From positions 1 through 22,090 of the forward strand of contig JAUCBJ010003464.1 of the NCBI GenBank assembly GCA_032718475.1: a stretch of 22,090 nt of DNA. The letters run 5' to 3'. This DNA comes from Nemertoderma westbladi. Taxonomy: Eukaryota > Xenacoelomorpha > Nemertodermatida > Nemertodermatidae. Shown here one piece after another: positions 16,730 to 22,090 of this stretch; the stretch's first letter is position 1; every line of letters begins with the position of its first letter. The notes below the pieces were generated by a model. That model saw nothing but the letters and a program-made list of their open reading frames with translations. It was not told where the DNA came from and made no database searches. A program made the translations under genes and the position numbers.

Positions 16730-17069
16730 TATTAACAATAAAATATACAGTAAAATATACGGGTAATTGAAATAAAAGACATAATGTCATAGGGTCAATC
16801 CACTGAGGGTAAAAAGTCTAAAAACAACAAACAAACAAACAAACAGTGCATAGCATAATATTTGCATATATTTATAAGTAAATGTATATATTGGCTATTA
16901 GAGTCAAATCGCGGTGACAGTGTTGTGTAGGTAGGTACTGTATGGTGTGTGGTGTGTGTATTATTAGTGTATAGTGCGTTTGTATTTGTCTGAGTTGCGG
17001 TTCGGTCCGGTAGGTTTCAGGTGCGGTTGTTTCTCTTAGTGTCCTTTATACTGGGAGTTAGTTTATTGT
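16730..17069 (-). other. LINE D 3' untranslated region
   Basis: AT-rich sequence after the ORF2 stop with no coding capacity. It includes an (AAAC)n run on the plus strand at about 16822-16844 and poly(A)-signal-like AATAAA words on the minus strand near the end. Confidence 0.6.
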
Positions 17070-20000
17070 TCAGGATAGCCCCAAGAGACTGCGTCTCGTT
17101 TTCATGGGGGTCCTGTCGGTTCGGTGTTGTCGAAGTTGTGTGTGTAGTGTAGTGTTTATGACGTGTTTAGCGTAAAAAATTGACGATTCGTTTGATATAA
17201 CGTGTTTCATTAGGTGTTCTTTTACTTTGTGTTTGAATGTTTCAGTGTTAGGGGATGCTTTTATGTCGCTCGGTAATTGGTTCCAAAGGTATGGTCCCAG
17301 GTATGAGAATGATAGTGTTCCAGCTGCAGTTCTTTTGTGTGGGACAATAGCGTGTGCAAAGCCGTTACGTAGTCTGTTGGTCGTATGGTCAAAGTTTATT
17401 AAATTCTGTAAGTATGTGGGTGCCTTTTTGTTATAGACGTTGTAGACGTGAGTCAGGATTAGCTGGTGTGTTCGTTGAGTGATCGGTAGCCAGTTCATTG
17501 CCGTGAAATGACTTGTGTCTAAGTGAGTACGAGTTGGAAGTGACAAGCAGAATCTGATGCATTTCCGTTGGAGCGCATCAATTTGTTGTCTGTACCGTTT
17601 GTTGGTACTGAGGTACCAAAATGGAGCTGCGTAGTCTATTAGGGGTTGTATTAGGGAGTTGCACAGCAAGCGGCGTAGAGGCTTATCCAGGACTTCTTGA
17701 TTGCGGTACAAGAACCGAAGGCACGAGTTCCCTTTTTTTATTGTCCTTTGGGCGTTTGATGTGCCAGATAGCGTGGCGTCTAACGAGTATCCCAGGTAGG
17801 TTACCGATTCGGATGTCATTAATTCTTTTCCTTGGTAGGTTACCGAGAAGTCGTCAGTGTTAGTCAGTCGCGCATGGGTGCCGAATAACATTAATTCGAA
17901 CTTGTCCGGGTGGATTCGGAGTCGGTTATCGGATGACCATTGTGAGACTCTTGCCAAGGTTCCTGAGAGACATTCGGCGATATCGTGGTGGTTGGTGCCG
18001 GCACTGAGCAGGTTGGTGTCGTCCGCGTATTTCATCGCGGCGGCCGGGTTGGCTGGTGGCGTAGTCGCGGCCGGGGTGGCCAATACAGTGGCGTCAGCCG
18101 GGGTGGCCAGTGGCGTAGACATGGCCGGGGTGGCTGATAGAGTGGCGATGGCCGGGGTGGCCAGTGGCGTAGTTGCGGCTGGGGTGGCCGATAGAGTGGC
18201 GACGGCCAGGGTGGCCAGTGGCGTAGTCGCGGCCAGTGGTGTAGTCACGGCCGGGGTGGCCGATAGAGTGGCGACGGCTGGGGTGGCCAGTGGCGTAGTC
18301 ACGGCCAGGGTGGTCAATAGAGTGGCGACGGCCGGGGTGGTCAGTGGCGTAGTCGCGGCCGTGGTGGCCAATAGAGTGGTGATGGCCGGGGTGGCCAGTG
18401 GCGTAGTTGTGGCCGGGGTGGCCGACAGAGTGGCGACGGCCGGGTTGGCCAGTGGCGTAGTTGTGGCCAGGGTGGCCGATAGGGTGGCGACGACCGGGGT
18501 GGCCAGTGGCGTAGTCACGGCCGGGGTGGCCGATAGAGTGGCGACGACCTGGGTGGCCAGTGGCATGGTCACGCCTGGGTTGGCCGTTGGTGTGGCGGCG
18601 GTCGGGGTGGCCGGTAGCGTGTTCGTGGCCGGGATGGCCGTTGGCGTGGCGATGGCCGGTGTGGCCAGTGGCGTAGCCGCGGCCGGGTTGGCCGTTGGTG
18701 TGGTGACGGCCGGGTTGGTCGTTGGCGTTGTTGTTGCAATGGTCTGGTTGGCTGGTGGTGTGGCGACGGTCGGGGTGATCGATGGCAAATGGTGAGTCGG
18801 GGTTATTGTTATAGCCAGGTCAAAGTCGTTTATGTAGATTAGGAACAACAACACCGCGAGTAGCGCACCTTGGGGAGTTCCCCAGTCGATGGGCAGTATC
18901 TTTGATGATTTATTTCCAACCTGAACATATTGGTATCTGTCTGTCAGGTACGAGCGAAACCATGTAATTGAATGGGCGTCCATGCCGATACATTCAAGTT
19001 TGTGTAGCAGAATTGATCGATCTACTGAATCGTATGCCTTTTGGATGTCAATTGCAACCAGTCCCATAAGTTTCCCGTTTTCGATAGCATCACGAATTTG
19101 GTCGTCGAGGTATAGTAGGCACGTTTGGACTGAGTAGCCGGGTCGGAGGCCGGATTGATAGTCGTCTATAATGTTGTTGGAATATAGATAGTTGGCAAAT
19201 TGTATGTACACCACTTTCTCGAGGATTTTGGAAGCCGTTTGTAGTAGGGATATCGGTCTGGTGTTGCAGCGGTCTAGTCTGTTGCCTTTTTTCATTATAG
19301 GAACTACTTTTGCCAGTTTGTAGGGGGTAGGAAATATACCTGAGGTGATGGATAGATTTATCATATGTGTTAGGTGCACTCCTATTATGGCGGCACCATC
19401 CTTTAGAATTCGAGGGGAGATGTCATCTGGGCCACTGCTTTTGGATGGGTCGAGGTTACCCAGTATCTTTGAAACTGTGCTGCAGTCTGTGGTTTGGAGG
19501 CTGAAGCTGTTTTTACTGATTCCTTTGTTTAGGTAGAATTCTTCGACAGCAGGGCCATTGTAGTGTCCTGAGGGTTCAGGTAGTAGATCTTGGAGAGATA
19601 CGGCTACGTTGGTGTAGTAGCTGTTTAATGAGTCAGCTATGGTTTCCTGATCATGTATCAGTTTCTTATCAATATCTAGGCAGGAGATGGCTGTGCTAGG
19701 AGAGTTTGATTTCTTAGAGGGTGCGCCGATTCTTTTCAGTGTTCGCCATAGTTCTTTACTGTTTGTTTTGTTGTTCTCTAACTGTTGTCTAATATATGAT
19801 GATTTTGATAGCCGGATCAGTTGTGTGACTTCGTTCCTTAGGTTTTTGTATGCGGAGTGGTTGGAGGCTGTTCTGTGGTTATGAAATAATAGGAGAGCCT
19901 TATTTCGAGATTGTATTTTATCTGTTATGTCGCGGGTCATCCAGGGTTCAATAGAGTTTTTGACGCGGATTTCTTTTCTTGGTGCGATGGTGTCGAGGAT

Positions 20001-20903
20001 GCGCGTGATTTCTTTTGTGAGTAGATTGGCTGCGGCGTCAGGACATGATATCGAGGGCATGTTCTTTAGGTCAGAGCTGTTTCTTAGGTGGTTCTGGAGG
20101 GTCTCGGCTGTGTAGTGTTTGTATGATCGACATAATCGGGTTGTGTGCTTAGAGGCATTGTTCTTCTTTTTCCTTTTGCGGGTGACGTATACCATATAGT
20201 GATCACTTAGGCCGGTTTTAATTACACCGCTAGCGCTAATCATCTCAGATTGTCGTGAGGAAACAAATATGTGGTCGATGGTGGTCTGTGACGTTTTGGA
20301 TACACGGGTTGGCTCCTTAATGATTTGTTCTAGACCAGAGGTATTACAGAACGATTGTAGTTTGTGCCGTAGTGTTGCTGTGTTAGGGTCGCGAGTGTTG
20401 AGGGTGTCGCTGTTGGTGTCACCTAGTATAAAAATTTCTTTGTAGTTTGTGGTGTCTCCGATAGTGTTTTCGAGGTCCTCAAAGAATGTTAGGGTTGACT
20501 GTGGGCGGTATACTGTTCCTATGAGAATCGGTTTACTTTGTGGTAGGTGGAGACTGCCAAAAAGGCATTCGGGTGTTGGGTTGGTGATTTGTTGTGGAGT
20601 TATTGGGTTGAAAGTAAGATTCTCCGAGATATAAATTGCTACCCCACCTCCTTCCCTGTTCCTGTCATTTCTATGCATTTCATATCCATTTATTTTCACG
20701 GCTTCTTTAGTTATTGATGCGTCCAGCCAAGTTTCTGATAGGGTGAGTATGTCGATGGTTTGTGTGTTTAGGATGAGTTTTATTTCGGAGAGTTTAGGTA
20801 ACAAACTTCTAATGTTCAGGTGTGTAATGTGGATACCTTTGTTGAGGAAGGTCTCGAGTGTTGGGTGTAGCACTGTGGTCGCGTTTGATTGTTTTCGTGG
20901 TAG
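17070..20903 (-). CDS. LINE D ORF2: endonuclease-reverse transcriptase
   Basis: The endonuclease has HITHLNIRSLLPKLSE, LTLSETWLD, GGGVAIYIS, FILGDTNSD (usual form GDFN), TIDHIFVS and LSDHYMVYV. The RT has VVPIMKKGNRLDRCNTRPIS, GLRPGYSVQTCLL, motif A LVAIDIQKAYDSVD, motif B GTPQGALLAVLLFLIYINDF, motif C KYADDTNLLS (about 18033) and TYLGYSLD. In motif B the usual GS-L-GPLLF is GALLAVLLF. About 250 residues of threonine/alanine/proline repeat separate motif B from the catalytic YADD. The C-terminus ends SYLGPYLWNQLP. The frame follows ORF1 in the same phase after one TGA. The first in-frame ATG is at 20678, already inside the endonuclease, past HLNIRS and SETW, so a normal AUG start would not make an intact enzyme. 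The long open frame suggests a young copy; the repeat and motif B changes make activity doubtful. Confidence 0.88.
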   Translation of the reverse strand, partial: LPRKQSNATTVLHPTLETFLNKGIHITHLNIRSLLPKLSEIKLILNTQTIDILTLSETWLDASITKEAVKINGYEMHRNDRNREGGGVAIYISENLTFNPITPQQITNPTPECLFGSLHLPQSKPILIGTVYRPQSTLTFFEDLENTIGDTTNYKEIFILGDTNSDTLNTRDPNTATLRHKLQSFCNTSGLEQIIKEPTRVSKTSQTTIDHIFVSSRQSEMISASGVIKTGLSDHYMVYVTRKRKKKNNASKHTTRLCRSYKHYTAETLQNHLRNSSDLKNMPSISCPDAAANLLTKEITRILDTIAPRKEIRVKNSIEPWMTRDITDKIQSRNKALLLFHNHRTASNHSAYKNLRNEVTQLIRLSKSSYIRQQLENNKTNSKELWRTLKRIGAPSKKSNSPSTAISCLDIDKKLIHDQETIADSLNSYYTNVAVSLQDLLPEPSGHYNGPAVEEFYLNKGISKNSFSLQTTDCSTVSKILGNLDPSKSSGPDDISPRILKDGAAIIGVHLTHMINLSITSGIFPTPYKLAKVVPIMKKGNRLDRCNTRPISLLQTASKILEKVVYIQFANYLYSNNIIDDYQSGLRPGYSVQTCLLYLDDQIRDAIENGKLMGLVAIDIQKAYDSVDRSILLHKLECIGMDAHSITWFRSYLTDRYQYVQVGNKSSKILPIDWGTPQGALLAVLLFLIYINDFDLAITITPTHHLPSITPTVATPPANQTIATTTPTTNPAVTTPTANPAAATPLATPAIATPTAIPATNTLPATPTAATPTANPGVTMPLATQVVATLSATPAVTTPLATPVVATLSATLATTTPLANPAVATLSATPATTTPLATPAITTLLATTAATTPLTTPAVATLLTTLAVTTPLATPAVATLSATPAVTTPLAATTPLATLAVATLSATPAATTPLATPAIATLSATPAMSTPLATPADATVLATPAATTPPANPAAAMKYADDTNLLSAGTNHHDIAECLSGTLARVSQWSSDNRLRIHPDKFELMLFGTHARLTNTDDFSVTYQGKELMTSESVTYLGYSLDATLSGTSNAQRTIKKGNSCLRFLYRNQEVLDKPLRRLLCNSLIQPLIDYAAPFWYLSTNKRYRQQIDALQRKCIRFCLSLPTRTHLDTSHFTAMNWLPITQRTHQLILTHVYNVYNKKAPTYLQNLINFDHTTNRLRNGFAHAIVPHKRTAAGTLSFSYLGPYLWNQLPSDIKASPNTETFKHKVKEHLMKHVISNESSIFYAKHVINTTLHTQLRQHRTDRTPMKTRRSLLGLS
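18034..18786 (-). repeat. 27/54-bp minisatellite inside ORF2, before YADD
   Basis: Twelve 54-bp units run from 18061 to 18726, each made of two 27-bp half-units (plus-strand consensus gtagtcacggccggggtgg and variants). One 18-bp partial unit sits at 18223-18240. Diverged units lie at both edges. Every step is a multiple of 9 bp, so ORF2 stays open and reads ATPLATPAV / ATLSATPAV. The plus strand is also open through the array. Confidence 0.93.
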
Positions 20904-20906
20904 TCA
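20904..20906 (-). promoter_or_regulatory. In-frame TGA between ORF1 and ORF2 in a CTA context
   Basis: The minus strand reads CTG GAT TGA CTA CCA, with ORF1 before it and ORF2 after it in one phase. UGA followed by CUA is the best-known leaky stop context in animal and viral mRNAs. Readthrough here is an inference from this context and from the lack of an ORF2 ATG. Confidence 0.5.
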
Positions 20907-21962
20907 ATCCAGGGTTTGAGATGTATCGTTACTATTGTGCAAGGTTGAGGTCTGGTTCCCTGCAAATCCCGTTGAGTCTGGGGTTGAGTGCTGTGATGTC
21001 TTTTCTTTTACAGTTCCTCGATATATAATCCACGTTTTTTCTGGCTGTTGTTGTTCCAAGTTCCGTTTTTCCTCTCTCAAGTCGAATTGTATTTTTTGTT
21101 CTGCAGGAGTTAGGTCCGGTGATATGTAGATATTGTGGTAGCTTGGGATGTTTCGTAGCAGTTTGGCCTTCTTTAGGAAGTCTGATCTGATGTTCGCGGG
21201 GAGTGTGACTACTAGGTTGCGGGCGCCAGATGGCCGGGTTCTACCAAATCTTTTTGTCGGGATTTTTGTTGTGCTGTCAATGTTTATTTCGAGGTCTGAG
21301 GCCATTGTTTTAACAAATGATTCGTCGTTGTTATCATCAGGTTTCGAGCCAGAGATGACAATGTTGTTCTGTCGGACGTGTTGTTCTTTCTCTTCGTGTT
21401 TGAGTTGCTTTGACAGTAGGGCAATGTTAGGCGACGGCTCTGTGCTGCTGGCTTCTGAATTAGGTTTCGAGTTCTTCCTGGTTACAGTAGACCATAGCGC
21501 AGGGTTGACTTGGTCGTCCGTGGGTAAGATTTTCAGATTTTCAAGTTTTGATTGCGTGTCGGTTTGTGTTGACGTTAGTTCTTTGATCTGTTCATCTAGT
21601 TCTTTACGCGTTCGTGTTAGGTCAGCCTTGATATCATCGTCTCCGGTTGTGAGGTCGTCTACGTCTTGTTTGACTGATTCGGTCTCTTGTTGTAGTTGGA
21701 GGAATTCCTTTACTAGGTTTTGGATTCGAGACGCGGAACAGAAGCCGCAGGCGAAATGTTTCTTGCTGATAAGTGTTGAGTTTATCTCTGCCGGCACCTC
21801 GATCTCCGTCCAAACGCCGTTACAGAAAGAGCACTCCACGCTTGTTTTTGTCCACTTTTGTGTGTCTTTTTGTTTGCTGGTGTTGTTTATGGTGTGAGTC
21901 GCAGTTGTACGCCGTTTGGGGTTGGCAGTTACACCATTAGATAAGCGTCTTTGGTCCTCCAT
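20904..21962 (-). CDS. LINE D ORF1: RNA-binding chaperone-type protein
   Basis: From the ATG at 21962 the protein has 352 residues; the open frame reaches 22034 but without an earlier ATG. Residues about 44-75 form a zinc-ribbon-like C-X2-C, X24, C-X2-C (CSFC, then CGFC preceded by KKHFA). Residues about 80-145 are charged heptads of a coiled coil (ESVKQDVDDL, RTRKELDEQIKEL). From about 200 there is an RRM-like fold with NNIVISGSKPDD, RFGRTRPSG, RNLVVTLP. It is followed by the C-terminal domain signature IYISPDLTPAEQ and TWIIYRGTV. This is the layout of LINE ORF1 proteins that coat the RNA as oligomers. It ends SQTLD at the TGA that abuts ORF2. No frameshift is seen. Confidence 0.85.
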   Translation of the reverse strand: MEDQRRLSNGVTANPKRRTTATHTINNTSKQKDTQKWTKTSVECSFCNGVWTEIEVPAEINSTLISKKHFACGFCSASRIQNLVKEFLQLQQETESVKQDVDDLTTGDDDIKADLTRTRKELDEQIKELTSTQTDTQSKLENLKILPTDDQVNPALWSTVTRKNSKPNSEASSTEPSPNIALLSKQLKHEEKEQHVRQNNIVISGSKPDDNNDESFVKTMASDLEINIDSTTKIPTKRFGRTRPSGARNLVVTLPANIRSDFLKKAKLLRNIPSYHNIYISPDLTPAEQKIQFDLREEKRNLEQQQPEKTWIIYRGTVKEKTSQHSTPDSTGFAGNQTSTLHNSNDTSQTLD

Positions 21963-22090
21963 TTGGCAGTTTGTTTTCAGCCGATCTAGTCTTAGTCTTG
22001 CCTTGGTATATATAATCAACAGTTCCAATTCCAATATGATTTTATATATAATTAAGTTAGTTTAAGTCAGACAGTAAATACCAAAAGATC

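Larger units (their letters stand above)
16713..22036 (-). mobile_element. LINE D, near full-length CR1/L2-type retrotransposon
   Basis: The element is read right to left: ORF1 (21962-20904), ORF2 (20903-17070), a 3' UTR of about 350 bases, and a tail near 16730-16713 with AATTCC/ATTCC repeats after AATAAA. Short tandem 3' ends and an ORF2 ending in SYLGPYLWNQLPSDIK are typical of the CR1/L2 group. The 5' end cannot be fixed because the window stops about 50 bases beyond the first coding sequence. No TSD can be checked for the same reason. Confidence 0.85.

Noticed and set aside
17857-18795. 312-codon plus-strand ORF, rich in Val, Ala and Gly
   Set aside because: It is the antisense reading of the 27/54-bp minisatellite in LINE D ORF2. 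Because the unit is a multiple of three and lacks stops, the opposite strand is open too.

Overview
The window looks like a piece of a repeat-rich animal genome, probably an aquatic invertebrate; the sequence does not allow a closer assignment. The evidence is the stacking of several kinds of non-LTR retrotransposon (LINE), a Ty3/gypsy remnant, a tRNA-headed short retroelement and an invertebrate-type multicopy gene, in an AT-rich background with no operons or bacterial gene spacing. I see no intact single-copy host gene. Most coding sequence is broken by frameshifts, truncation or nested insertion.

Layout. 1-540 is AT-rich and empty. 544-1974 is the endonuclease half of a LINE (LINE A, + strand); its reverse-transcriptase half is at about 6945-8580. 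The two halves are complementary and do not overlap, so I read them as one element split by about 5 kb of other repeats. That inner block holds an unrecognised minus-strand ORF (2064-2492), two tandem-repeat tracts, a family of inverted short retroelement copies (3608-4359), a proline/threonine-rich ORF fragment, a gypsy integrase tail with polypurine tract and LTR edge (about 5028-5737), and a 5'-truncated minus-strand LINE (LINE B, 6013-6918).

From 8733 to 14742 lies one transposon-like multicopy gene in three pieces, opened by two later insertions whose target-site duplications are visible: a 5'-truncated LINE A-family tail (TSD 9945-9953 / 10124-10132) and a 3.3-kb LINE (LINE C, exactly 10789-14124, TSD 10777-10788 / 14125-14136). 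LINE C starts inside an 18-bp minisatellite that reads in frame with the gene on its left, giving a chimeric ORF of about 1160 codons.

14743-16700 is AT-rich noncoding DNA with a cluster of X-box-like GTTGCTA motifs. From about 16713 to beyond 22036, on the minus strand, is a nearly full-length CR1/L2-type LINE (LINE D) with ORF1 (zinc ribbon, coiled coil, RRM-like) and ORF2 (endonuclease and RT). ORF1 and ORF2 share one reading frame, separated by a single TGA followed by CTA, and ORF2 has no ATG before its endonuclease core. A 27/54-bp minisatellite adds about 250 in-frame residues just before the catalytic YADD.

The strongest single observation is a complete type I hammerhead ribozyme core on the minus strand at 3792-3845. 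It is fused to a tRNA-like pol III head in a short retroelement, and an inverted copy beside it begins three bases past the predicted cleavage site.
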